This document shows positions 1 to 9,518 of a stretch of DNA of 32,455 nt, piece after piece (positions within the stretch are counted from its first letter, which is position 1; each line of letters begins with the position of its first letter). The position numbers and the translations under genes are program-made. Source of the stretch: Promethearchaeota archaeon (lineage in GTDB: Archaea; Asgardarchaeota; Lokiarchaeia; Sigyniarchaeales; SOKP01); NCBI GenBank assembly GCA_008080765.1, contig SHMU01000023.1, positions 1-32,455 of the forward strand. The letters run 5' to 3'. Below the pieces are notes generated by a model, which was not told the origin of the DNA, did no database searches, and was given only the letters and a program-made list of their open reading frames with translations.

Positions 1-119
1 AACAATAGTATTCAAGTAAGATATTGATTAATATAGTGTCTATGTTTAAGGATATTTTATTCTACTATGAATTACACATATAATGGAGTTTAAATAGGTA
101 TATTTTAACTTAACTAGAA

Positions 120-788
120 ATGTTAATGGGAAAATCCATCCATCCACTTTTAATTGCCGAGAATAATACTCTTTACACTCCGATAGTTTCTGACATTTTT
201 AATGGAGTAGAAGAATTATGCCTGGATCTAAATGAATTTTTTTTAGTCTTTTTTTCATATATGAAATATATCTTTGCTTTGGTATTACTTCTTATAGGGA
301 CATTAACACTTTTAAGGTTTAGAGGGATCTATCTTATGAAAAGAATCCGTGATAAATCAGCTTTTAATGAAAACAAGTCTATTAAAGAAAAGCTAAAACA
401 AACACATGTATTTCTAGGGATTATGTATTTATTTATGGGATGTGGAATATTATTCAATTATCTCACACATATCCTCATATGGGTTTTAGAGCCATTGCCA
501 GATGGTTTTCTTTTTCAGTTTCTTGGAATTGGAAATGTAATAGATCCCAATTCTATTTATCGTATTTCAAATTATGATGCTGCCATTAGTCCTCATGAGA
601 AAACCATCTATTTTTGTTTTGCACTGGTTTCTTTAATTGCACTATTACAAATTATCTTAAGCATTTGGTTTCTTACAAATGAAACTAGCCTAATTCATAG
701 CCACACAAAAACTTTTCTGGTTTTATTTGCGGGGATAATAGAGGGAATGTTATTTGGTTTTACCACCTCTCTTCGCTTCTTCTTGTAG
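120..788 (+). CDS. hypothetical multi-pass membrane protein
   Basis: ORF of 222 aa with several hydrophobic segments; no family recognised. Confidence 0.6.
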   Translation: MLMGKSIHPLLIAENNTLYTPIVSDIFNGVEELCLDLNEFFLVFFSYMKYIFALVLLLIGTLTLLRFRGIYLMKRIRDKSAFNENKSIKEKLKQTHVFLGIMYLFMGCGILFNYLTHILIWVLEPLPDGFLFQFLGIGNVIDPNSIYRISNYDAAISPHEKTIYFCFALVSLIALLQIILSIWFLTNETSLIHSHTKTFLVLFAGIIEGMLFGFTTSLRFFL

Positions 789-813
789 ATCCAAATTGGT
801 TGATTATCGAAAC

Positions 814-1479
814 TTAAAGTTGTTTCTTGTTAAACAGATGGATTGCAATTGTTAGTAACGTGGGGCTTACACTTGAACCTACCACTATACCTAGCACTAA
901 AGGATTAATTATATTTGGCAAGATTAATGAAGGCAAAACTGATATAATGGATAATTGACTTCCAAGATAGACAGATAAAATTGCTGAAGCAGCAACATTG
1001 GTAACTGAAATGCCGATTAGAATACCTGCGGAGCATGCAATTGCAATAGCTGCTAATGTGAAGATGAGGCTTTCGAATGTATGTAGCACTATAGAGATAT
1101 TAGTTAATGTTCCTTTAATATAATCTATAAATAATCCCAAGGATAAACTAATACATGTTGCAATAACTATACATGTGTAGACGGCAAGAAATTTTGCAAT
1201 TAATATAAAATACCGCTTAATAGGACGGATAAGAAATAAATCATAGACGTGGCGATTTAACTCGCTTGTAATGGAAGTACTTAACATTACCGAAGATAAT
1301 GTACCCCCTATACTTGCAATAAGAATCCCTACTAAATAAGATAGGGGGACTCCATCCGTTTCAAAATTAAAAGAACTAAAAAACACAGATAAAAATGGTA
1401 ATCCCATCCATAGAATAATCATTACTTTAGACTTATAATAACCTTTCAATTCATCCAAGTATAAAAGCCGTAAATTCAT
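814..1479 (-). CDS. ABC transporter permease (ABC-2-like)
   Basis: Six hydrophobic segments; start overlaps the end of the downstream-strand ATPase gene (1476), typical ABC-2 operon order. Confidence 0.8.
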   Translation of the reverse strand: MNLRLLYLDELKGYYKSKVMIILWMGLPFLSVFFSSFNFETDGVPLSYLVGILIASIGGTLSSVMLSTSITSELNRHVYDLFLIRPIKRYFILIAKFLAVYTCIVIATCISLSLGLFIDYIKGTLTNISIVLHTFESLIFTLAAIAIACSAGILIGISVTNVAASAILSVYLGSQLSIISVLPSLILPNIINPLVLGIVVGSSVSPTLLTIAIHLFNKKQL

Positions 1480-2453
1480 CTTGTATCATCCTCTTCTATA
1501 TATTTTAAATATACATCTTCTAAAGTGGGTTTATGCAATGTAAATCCTCTGATCTGTATTCTCTGGTTTAAAATCTCTTGTAGAAGTGTACGAATGGATA
1601 ATTCAATATCCGCTTGGGGATCTAATCGTATTTGCTGAACATTTTTAGTTGGTGTATGATTATCAATTGACATAATAAAGGAATGCTGCTCTAAATTACG
1701 TAAAAAAGAAGCCTTCTCCTTATATTCTATCTGAATGATATTAGTTAAATTAAGCTTTTCTTGGAGCTGTGCCGGAGTATCAAGATCTAACAGCTTCCCA
1801 TGATTTAAAATTCCAATTTTATCAGCAAAATCTTGTATATCAGAAAGAATATGGCTCGAAAAAAATATTGTTAACTCTTTTTCTGCAAATGATTTAATGA
1901 TCTTTTTTACTTGATATCTACTAGTTGCATCTAATCCAGAAAGAGGCTCATCTAGTACAAGAATTTTGGGATCATTGAGAATAGCTTGAGCAAATAATAA
2001 TTTTTGCTGCATTCCTCCCGAGAGATGACTAATTTTCTTGTTTCTCACATCTTGCAGATCTACAATTTCCAATACCTCATGAATTCTGTTCTCTAAGTTA
2101 TTTCCTTTAAGTCCCGATAATCTTCCAAAAGTAATAAGGGCATGATCAACCGTTCTCCATTCCTGAAATCCTGCTTCTTGGGGTAAATATCCAATGAAAT
2201 TATGAAGACTTTTTCTATTTTTCTCTATTGGGATATTATTAATCAACACTTCTCCTTGAAAATTGCGTAGAAGTCCAACTAATATTTTAATAGATGTTGT
2301 TTTTCCAGCCCCATTTGGACCAATATATCCAAATATCTCCCCTTTATGAATAGCAAAGGATACATCTTTCAATGCCTTTATATCTTTATAAGATTTTGAA
2401 ACTTTCTTAAATTGAATTATTGGGAAGGCGCTTTTATTCATTCTATTATACAA
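1476..2453 (-). CDS. ABC transporter ATP-binding protein
   Basis: Walker A GPNGAGKTT, signature LSGGMQQKL, Walker B ILVLDEP, H-loop SSHIL. Confidence 0.95.
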   Translation of the reverse strand: MYNRMNKSAFPIIQFKKVSKSYKDIKALKDVSFAIHKGEIFGYIGPNGAGKTTSIKILVGLLRNFQGEVLINNIPIEKNRKSLHNFIGYLPQEAGFQEWRTVDHALITFGRLSGLKGNNLENRIHEVLEIVDLQDVRNKKISHLSGGMQQKLLFAQAILNDPKILVLDEPLSGLDATSRYQVKKIIKSFAEKELTIFFSSHILSDIQDFADKIGILNHGKLLDLDTPAQLQEKLNLTNIIQIEYKEKASFLRNLEQHSFIMSIDNHTPTKNVQQIRLDPQADIELSIRTLLQEILNQRIQIRGFTLHKPTLEDVYLKYIEEDDTR

Positions 2454-2480
2454 TGCTTATGTAATTTCAAAAATAATATT

Positions 2481-2505
2481 ATAACAAGATTATATTCTTT
2501 GTTAT
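2481..2505. promoter_or_regulatory. inverted repeat ATAACAA-N11-TTGTTAT upstream of ABC operon
   Basis: 7-bp perfect arms read directly; lies 28 bp upstream of the ATPase start. Confidence 0.4.
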
Positions 2506-2532
2506 CTAAATAATGATAGAGTAAACACTAAT

Positions 2533-2558
2533 AAAATAATATTTGAAAATATTATTTT
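2533..2558. promoter_or_regulatory. perfect 12-bp inverted repeat AAAATAATATTT-GA-AAATATTATTTT in divergent intergenic region
   Basis: Perfect palindrome with 2-nt spacer between divergent genes. Confidence 0.45.
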
Positions 2559-2659
2559 GATATGGTTTTGATGATTAATTAGAATAATCTTAGAATTTAA
2601 AGTAAAAATGATAAATTTTTAAAATAATTCCTTATTAAAAACCATTCTAGAATAATACC

Positions 2660-3520
2660 ATGAAAATCGATTTTCATTGCCATATATTTACAAAGACTAA
2701 TAGTAAAGAGAATTTCTTCCAGCAATTTGATAAATTTTCGGGTTATGGCTTTTATGAGCGAATTAAGGAGCAATTAAACCATGTACAGAGTAAAAACATT
2801 GAGAATCTACTTCATAGGACGCTTTATTGCGTAAAGAAGGCAAATTTAGATAAAGTTGTATTATTACCCGTAAATATGAAAGAAAATCAACAAGTAATTG
2901 AATGGAGTAAGGCAGCTCCAGATGTATTTATACCCTTCTTTAATCCCCCAGAACGATTAAATCCCAATCTAAATGTAAAAAAAGTGTTGGAAACTCAACT
3001 CCGTGAAAATAATATTAGAGGATTTAAAATTATGATCTCATTTCGAAGTCGATCTTTAAACGACCGCATTTTATATCCTACCTTTGAAATTGCTGCGAAG
3101 AATCAGCTTCCTATAGTGATGCATACAGGCTATCCTCCCCCTGGAACTAAAACTAATGTGCTCACCTATGCAGATCCTTTAAAAATAGAAGAAATATTGC
3201 CATCTTTTCCCAAATTAATAATTATAATTGCTCACATGGGTTTTCCATGGGTTGATGTTGCACTGGCGTTGGCCGTTCAATATCCCATGATCTATCTGGA
3301 TATCAGTAATCTAATATATATGATGCCCAATAGATTGAAGGAATTTATAATTCATGCCAAAGAGTTAATCGGAATTGATAAATTGCTATTTGGTTCCGAT
3401 GGATTCATACCAGAGATGATTGAAATGACCGTAAATATGTTTGAAGATGTTAGCTACTTATCTAAAGAGGAAATTGAAAAGATAATGGGTTGGAATGCTG
3501 AACGAATATTATTTAAATGA
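2660..3520 (+). CDS. amidohydrolase family protein (TIM-barrel metal-dependent hydrolase)
   Basis: N-terminal DFHCHIF metal motif, VMHTGYP, IAHMG, GSDG near the C-terminus. Confidence 0.9.
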   Translation: MKIDFHCHIFTKTNSKENFFQQFDKFSGYGFYERIKEQLNHVQSKNIENLLHRTLYCVKKANLDKVVLLPVNMKENQQVIEWSKAAPDVFIPFFNPPERLNPNLNVKKVLETQLRENNIRGFKIMISFRSRSLNDRILYPTFEIAAKNQLPIVMHTGYPPPGTKTNVLTYADPLKIEEILPSFPKLIIIIAHMGFPWVDVALALAVQYPMIYLDISNLIYMMPNRLKEFIIHAKELIGIDKLLFGSDGFIPEMIEMTVNMFEDVSYLSKEEIEKIMGWNAERILFK

Positions 3521-3521
3521 T

Positions 3522-4904
3522 TTAAATAGGCAGTTCCACGATAAATGCAGCTCCTTTATTGCGCCCCTCAGATTCTGCTCTAATGGTGCCCCCATGAAGC
3601 TCGATGATTTCTTTAGAGAGATATAACCCCAGCCCTGATCCTTCGGTGATTATTTTGGCTTGTTCCCCATTACGTTCTATTTTTCCAAATTTTTTGAATA
3701 ATCGTGATTTCTCATGTTCTGTAAGACCAATCCCAGTATCGCGGATAATAAATCTTACCTTATCATTCTTTTGCTCTAATTTAACTAAGATTAATCCCTT
3801 TGGCACATTATTTTTTATTGCATTAGATAATAAATTTAGAATAACTTGCTCTATTCGGGATTGATCAATTTCTACAATTACATGCTCTTCCAAATCTTCC
3901 TTAAGATATAATTTTCTCTCCTCAAAAGAAAAGATTAAATCAGTAATACAATTCTTGATTGATTCCGTTAAATTGACACGCTTTTTAGTTAGTTTTAATC
4001 CCGTACTTTCGATATTATATGCATCAAGTAAATTGCTCGTTAAATCTTTGAGTCTTTTGCCCCCTCGATTAATTATTTGAATATATTTTAATAACTCATT
4101 ATCTAATTTGTCTTTATAGGTATCTAATATATACTGCGTAGAACTAAAAAGCGAAATAAGAGGTGTTTTCAATTCATGGGACGTTCTGCGGATAAGATCT
4201 GAACGAATAGCATTAATTTCCTTTAACCTTTCATATTCCTTTCTTAAAATCTTTTCGACTTTTTTTTGATTCGAAATATCGCGAATTACCCCAATAATAC
4301 TATATTCCTCTTCATTTTTAACAATACTTCCTCTAATAGAAACATCTATTGCCCCTCCTTTTTTTGATACCATTCGACATTCCATAAAGAGCGGGGCTTC
4401 CTTTTCACTATTTCTGGAAAATCCTTTCTTAATTTCCATTAGATCATCCGGATAGATAAATTTAGTAATGTTGTAGCTTATCATTTCTGAGGGGTTATAA
4501 TGGAACAAATCATATACTTGGGGACTAATATATGAAATATCCAAATTTTTATCAAGTTCAAATATTACATCTACGATATTAAGTACTAAATTTCGATATT
4601 TTTGTTCTAAATCTTCTGTGTCTTTGGTCGTTCGCTCAATCTTCTTCTCTAATCTTATATTGAACGCTATTAATCCTCCTACAAATATTAGAATCGCTAA
4701 CGCGGACAGAAAAGGGATAATTTGAAATATCTCTGAATAAGGAGTAAGAACAATTGCTAACAAGTAGGAAAACCCTTGGAAAAAAAGAAATATTAATATA
4801 ATTCGAAAGATATTCTTTTTTTTTCTATATCTTTGGATTGATAAGCAAAGCCCAATGAAAAAAGCGATTAATAAGATAATTTGGAAAAATAATAGACTAT
4901 CCAT
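3522..4904 (-). CDS. membrane PAS-domain sensor histidine kinase
   Basis: Two or more N-terminal TM helices, PAS (DISYISPQVYDLFHYNPSEM), H-box RRTSHELKTPLISL, N-box NLLSNAIKN, G boxes DTGIGL and GSGLGLYLSKEI. Confidence 0.95.
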   Translation of the reverse strand: MDSLLFFQIILLIAFFIGLCLSIQRYRKKKNIFRIILIFLFFQGFSYLLAIVLTPYSEIFQIIPFLSALAILIFVGGLIAFNIRLEKKIERTTKDTEDLEQKYRNLVLNIVDVIFELDKNLDISYISPQVYDLFHYNPSEMISYNITKFIYPDDLMEIKKGFSRNSEKEAPLFMECRMVSKKGGAIDVSIRGSIVKNEEEYSIIGVIRDISNQKKVEKILRKEYERLKEINAIRSDLIRRTSHELKTPLISLFSSTQYILDTYKDKLDNELLKYIQIINRGGKRLKDLTSNLLDAYNIESTGLKLTKKRVNLTESIKNCITDLIFSFEERKLYLKEDLEEHVIVEIDQSRIEQVILNLLSNAIKNNVPKGLILVKLEQKNDKVRFIIRDTGIGLTEHEKSRLFKKFGKIERNGEQAKIITEGSGLGLYLSKEIIELHGGTIRAESEGRNKGAAFIVELPI

Positions 4905-4962
4905 ATGAATTTATAAGATTTTAATAAATTTATACTTCAAAAATCTATCCTTCAAAAAACTT

Positions 4963-5694
4963 CTATTTTGATAATTTTTTTTCTAATTTATTATACAATT
5001 TATTAAATTCTTGCATCTCGAAAGGCTTCAAAATATATCCATCTGCCCCAGTCTTTTTATATTTTTCTTCTACTTCACGTTCTGGGACCGCAGTAATATA
5101 ATAGATGATAGTATTTTCAAACCCTTCTTTCTTTCTAATTTTTTGGCATATTTCATATCCACTAGGTCCTGGTAATAAAATATCAATCAAAATTAGTTTT
5201 GGGATGGTGTATTTAATAAGTGGAAAGGTTTCTGAAGCTGATGATGCGACTCTGGTTTTCAAACCTTTTTTATTAAAGAAATCAGAGAGTAAATGAATCG
5301 TAGACTCATCGTCATCAATTATTAAAATGTCATAGGGCTCATTTAAAATTCGCTCTTCATCAAAAACTTTGGTTAACACTCTTTCAATATTAACACTCTT
5401 ATCATAAATCTCTTTGATCTTAATTAATACATCCCACTCAAGCTTACCTTTATTTTCCTCTATTAAAACTTGTGAAAAACCTTTGATAGAACTTAAATCT
5501 TGCTTTAAGTTATGTTTAAAATCTATTAACGAATTCATCTCTTTATCTCGTCTTTGTGCATTGATATAACTAGCGACACTTTTACGAATAAGACCAGAAA
5601 TTGTAGATAAATCGCTTTCTTTTAGGAATTTATCCCAATTTTTCTTCGTTTCTTCATTCACTACGAGATTAATTCTTATTTTATCTTTTTTCAT
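4963..5694 (-). CDS. response regulator with N-terminal ribbon-helix-helix-like domain and a HisKA-like linker
   Basis: REC domain (ILIIDDDE, LILIDILLPGPSGYE, YYITA, GYILKPF); N-terminus KIRINLVVNEETKKNWDKFLKESDLSTISGLIRKSVASYI resembles RHH/CopG; KHNLKQDLSSIKGFSQVL resembles an H-box. Confidence 0.85.
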   Translation of the reverse strand: MKKDKIRINLVVNEETKKNWDKFLKESDLSTISGLIRKSVASYINAQRRDKEMNSLIDFKHNLKQDLSSIKGFSQVLIEENKGKLEWDVLIKIKEIYDKSVNIERVLTKVFDEERILNEPYDILIIDDDESTIHLLSDFFNKKGLKTRVASSASETFPLIKYTIPKLILIDILLPGPSGYEICQKIRKKEGFENTIIYYITAVPEREVEEKYKKTGADGYILKPFEMQEFNKLYNKLEKKLSK

Positions 5695-5753
5695 TTTATG
5701 GGATTAATGTATTACATATTCCATATTTTTAAAATAATAAGAAAATGTATTTC

Positions 5754-5784
5754 TTGTATAATAATTATACAAAAGGTTATACAA
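5754..5784. promoter_or_regulatory. candidate operator: TTGTATAAT-A-ATTATACAA palindrome plus a third half site TTATACAA
   Basis: 19-bp perfect palindrome 60 bp upstream of the RHH-REC start codon; extra half site at 5777-5784. Confidence 0.5.
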
Positions 5785-5919
5785 TTTTATAAGTCTTTAC
5801 CTTTTATTTTATGTAAATTTATAGAAACTTATGTAAACATTTAAATATCATGGTCTGCTTTTTGCATTTAATACATAAATAATAAAAAAAAAAATAATAC
5901 TAAATAAGGTGTTGTAAAA

Positions 5920-6162
5920 ATGTTAGATCAAATAAATTTACCATGGCAACAAGTCTTTCAACTAGATATTCTATGGTTAATAGGAGCTATCATCGCAATG
6001 GCTATATTTATTGCCATATGGATTCTTATCGTTCAGTGGATTTATAAAGATGCAGTTGACAAAGGGCTTAATGCTGAAATATGGCTCTTAATTGTACTTA
6101 TTACGCCGATCGTTTCGTGGGTCGTGTATTTTATCGTTCGCAACTATAAGGCTAGAGCATAA
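5920..6162 (+). CDS. small two-TM membrane protein
   Basis: 80 aa, two hydrophobic helices, PLDc_N-like look (WIYKDAVDKGLNAEIWLLIVLITPIVSWVVYFIVRN). Confidence 0.65.
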   Translation: MLDQINLPWQQVFQLDILWLIGAIIAMAIFIAIWILIVQWIYKDAVDKGLNAEIWLLIVLITPIVSWVVYFIVRNYKARA

Positions 6163-6294
6163 ATATCTTTTTTACAGGTATTTATATTAAAATCTAAATT
6201 TTTTTTCTCTTTTTAAGATCCTAATGTTCATAATTTAATTGCATAGACAGAAAAAACCCCTATTTTCTTGTGTATTTAAATGAAATGCCCTAAG

Positions 6295-8082
6295 TTAAAT
6301 AATTCTTCCATAATTACATAAATAAAGGAATCGTTCGGTGTAATAGAGTAAAATTTGATTGAAATGACCCGAATAATATAGATCGCTAGCATGTCCTTGT
6401 AATGGAAAGCTTATGATACAGCAGTGAGGATTTAATGATAAATAATAGGATGTTTGAATGTTTTCTGCTTTCAATAGACAAAAATCCTTTTTGCCTTGAA
6501 AGATAAGACATGGGGGGGTGCTCTGATTAACATAAAAATACTCTGGAGACTTTAAGCTTATATTTCCCCCCGCATAAACTAAGGGGGGATCTCCGGGATA
6601 GATCGGAATAATTCCTTTAATTTTCGCATGAGTTCCAAACCAAGATTCATATTCATCACTATCAAGTAATAGGGCTGTGGTCATAGCTAGATGACCTCCT
6701 GCGGAGCCCCCCATAATAAAAACCGAATCCAAATTGAGATTATAATGCGAAAATTCTGTGGTATTTAATTTTTTTATAAAGCTAGCGATATGTTTAACTT
6801 GGGTTTCAATTGTAAAATATCCTTTCACATATTCCGGTGTAGGCGCAAATCTCTGGAATATGCTGTCCGAATCCTTAATTAATCCATATTGAATGTCAAA
6901 TACTATATATCCTTGAGTAGCTAAATATTTATTGACTTGTAGCATATTTCCCATCCCTTTATCTCCTGCGGTCCATCCTCCCCCATGTATTTTTACAATA
7001 ACTGAATTATTGCCAGGTAAAAAGCTCCCTCCATATAGTGGTAAATATGCGTCATAATATAAGAGGACCCCTTCACCAAAATAATAGGGAATATGTTTTA
7101 AGACCCTAGATTGTTGGGGTGCATTTCCCAAGAAGTATTCTGGAAGTGTGAAAGGATCTTCCATGAAGAACTGCTGTGAATAGGGGTCAATAAATCTATT
7201 AGAATCGATTCCAAATGTAAATGTTCTATTAAAATCCTTTTCTGCTTGATTCTCTGTATAAGGAATAGTAAATGAAGGTAAAAAGAGGATACTCGTTAGG
7301 AATAACCCAATAAGCATAATAGCATAATAAATTTTGGGTCGCTTCTTCATATTTATGAGTTTTAGAAGAATAATTGTTGCTATTAAAAATGCAAAACCAA
7401 AAAATAAATTGAATTGAAAAGTAAACATTCCTATAAGCCACGCCCAAAAATCTCTTAAGGGTGCAAGAAGAAAAGCATATGTGATATAAAAACCAAATAT
7501 AAAAAATACTACACATATAGTTGCTAAAATAATTTTTAAGATTTTTTTAAGAAGATATTTTCTTTTTGATTGCTTGAATGTTTTAATGTCAGTATTCCAT
7601 ACTTTTGAAATAGCAACATATTTTATATTCAAAAAGCTTAATACCATTCCAAACAGGAAGTCACCAAAATACCCGAGAAATATTAAGAAAAACCCGAAAT
7701 AAGAGTTTTCATAAGATATAGAAACTAAAAAGTTTCCCAGAAATATGAATATTAATGAATTTAACATAAAGAGAAGCATAAAATAAGTAAAAAGATTAAT
7801 ACGATGTCCCAGCCTGCTCATCTTATTGAGTTTTAAGTTCTCAGAAAAAATTAAGAGAGAATTCGCAAAAAGGGTACTTACAATAAACACTCCAAACACA
7901 TCCCATATAGCATTTACTATAGTATGTTTATGTGGTACAATATAGTAAAGAATTCCGAAGATAAAGCAACTTAGATTGAGGAAAAAGAGAAGATAACTAA
8001 TAGTTTTTATATTAATAATAGGTTTTAACTTATTAGATGTAGCATTCCACATCTTTTTTAAGTTATTCTTTATAGTTTTCAC
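6295..8082 (-). CDS. membrane-anchored alpha/beta hydrolase (esterase/lipase-like)
   Basis: N-terminal multi-TM half; C-terminal oxyanion motif KIHGGGW, nucleophile elbow GGSAGGH, acid GKKD, catalytic His PLQGHASDL. Confidence 0.85.
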   Translation of the reverse strand: MKTIKNNLKKMWNATSNKLKPIINIKTISYLLFFLNLSCFIFGILYYIVPHKHTIVNAIWDVFGVFIVSTLFANSLLIFSENLKLNKMSRLGHRINLFTYFMLLFMLNSLIFIFLGNFLVSISYENSYFGFFLIFLGYFGDFLFGMVLSFLNIKYVAISKVWNTDIKTFKQSKRKYLLKKILKIILATICVVFFIFGFYITYAFLLAPLRDFWAWLIGMFTFQFNLFFGFAFLIATIILLKLINMKKRPKIYYAIMLIGLFLTSILFLPSFTIPYTENQAEKDFNRTFTFGIDSNRFIDPYSQQFFMEDPFTLPEYFLGNAPQQSRVLKHIPYYFGEGVLLYYDAYLPLYGGSFLPGNNSVIVKIHGGGWTAGDKGMGNMLQVNKYLATQGYIVFDIQYGLIKDSDSIFQRFAPTPEYVKGYFTIETQVKHIASFIKKLNTTEFSHYNLNLDSVFIMGGSAGGHLAMTTALLLDSDEYESWFGTHAKIKGIIPIYPGDPPLVYAGGNISLKSPEYFYVNQSTPPCLIFQGKKDFCLLKAENIQTSYYLSLNPHCCIISFPLQGHASDLYYSGHFNQILLYYTERFLYLCNYGRII

Positions 8083-8119
8083 TTTTAAAGGCTATCGATT
8101 TTAATGGTTTGTTAATAGA

Positions 8120-9370
8120 TTAATTTTTTTTAGTTAATAAATATACACGATCGTTTTTTCTCACTGGTTTGTCAACTATAATTCCTATAGCAAGATTAGA
8201 ACCTTTTAGGATACGGGGAGTTTCCACAAGACTCTTCTTTTTAATCCGTAAAGATTTTATTTCTTGTCGAAGATATGTATTCGTGTTTTTGCCAATAATG
8301 AAGATTTCATCACCGAGTCGTAATTTTCCCGCATGCAACAACAGCTTAGCAGCTTTTTTTTCCGGAAAATAATTAAGAACCCGTCCAATTTCTAGCTTTC
8401 TGAATTCGGAGGTATTTCCATTCTTGTCCAGATAGATTTCTTCTCCCCTTGGCATTCCAAAATAAAACCCCGTAGAAAATCCTCTATTATAAACTTTTCT
8501 AAGCTCCTTCATCCATTTTTGTACCTTTTCTTCAGAAAAAGAACCGTTAAAATATGCTTCAATGGCTTCTTTATAACATTTTACTGTAGTTTCAATATAT
8601 ATGGGATCTCTCATTCGCCCCTCAATTTTGAAAGCATCAATCTGTGCATCAATAAGTTGAGGAATATGTTCAATCATGCACAGATCCTTGGTATTGATAA
8701 AAAAAGCTCCATCATAAATTAAAGTATTATTTTTTTCATCGTAGACCGTCCATTTCCCCCTGCATGGTTGAATGCATTTTCCTCGGTTTGCCGAAAATTC
8801 TTGTGAGCCACATAATTCAGCAGAAAAATAACATCGTCCTGATATTGAAGTACATTGAGCACCATGTACAAAAGCTTCAACTTCAGCTCTCTTTAATTTA
8901 GATTTAATCTCTTTAATCTGTTCTAATGATAATTCTCGAGCAAGAATGAGTCGCTTTGCACCAAGACTTTCAAAAAAGCGGGCAGCATAGGAATTAGAGA
9001 TATTTGATTGAGTTGAAATATGAAACTTCAGCTCTTTTTGTTTAATCATATCAATAACACCCATATCATGTACAATAACAGCATCTATGTCTGCTTCTCC
9101 GCATTTTTCTAATATGTTTTCTATATATCCAAATTCATTTTCATAAACTATAACATTTAAAGTTAGGTAGGCTTTTATATTCGAATTATGACATTTTTGT
9201 ACTAATTTAGGGAGTTCTTCCAACTTAAAATTATCAGCAAAAGAACGCATGTTTAAATCTTCAACTCCGAAATAAACAGCATCTGCAAAATTTATTATGG
9301 CATCAAACGATTTCCAATTTTTCAAAGGGGCCATTAATTCAACTCTATTATTCAATGTTTCCTTTCCCAT
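8120..9370 (-). CDS. peptidase U32 family protein
   Basis: MAPLKNWKSFDAIINFADAVYFGVEDLNMR, FVHGAQCTSISGRCYFSAELCGSQEFSANRGKCIQPCRGKW, FKIEGRMRDPIYI; internal ATG at 9370 is more likely than the 9415 ORF start. Confidence 0.92.
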   Translation of the reverse strand: MGKETLNNRVELMAPLKNWKSFDAIINFADAVYFGVEDLNMRSFADNFKLEELPKLVQKCHNSNIKAYLTLNVIVYENEFGYIENILEKCGEADIDAVIVHDMGVIDMIKQKELKFHISTQSNISNSYAARFFESLGAKRLILARELSLEQIKEIKSKLKRAEVEAFVHGAQCTSISGRCYFSAELCGSQEFSANRGKCIQPCRGKWTVYDEKNNTLIYDGAFFINTKDLCMIEHIPQLIDAQIDAFKIEGRMRDPIYIETTVKCYKEAIEAYFNGSFSEEKVQKWMKELRKVYNRGFSTGFYFGMPRGEEIYLDKNGNTSEFRKLEIGRVLNYFPEKKAAKLLLHAGKLRLGDEIFIIGKNTNTYLRQEIKSLRIKKKSLVETPRILKGSNLAIGIIVDKPVRKNDRVYLLTKKN

Positions 9371-9518
9371 ATTAATATTGAAACTTTGAAAAAAAATGTA
9401 GTTTTCTATTTTCAAATATGAGGAGACTTTTAATTACAAGGATAATGATATTAAAATTTCTACCTCATTTATAAGCTCATACTTCCATTAACAATCTAAA
9501 CACAATGAAGTGATTAAA

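Noticed and set aside
3604-3864. Antisense ORFs inside confident genes (also 5105-5296, 7229-7516, 8169-8372, 8519-8722, 12980-13204, 13664-13921, 14008-14193, 15227-15448, 18116-18343, 19666-19926, 21911-22153, 23532-23750, 23812-24009, 26230-26493, 27332-27547, 28800-29018, 29525-29740, 30003-30215, 31966-32184)
   Set aside because: Fully opposite to strongly supported coding sequences with no recognisable domains
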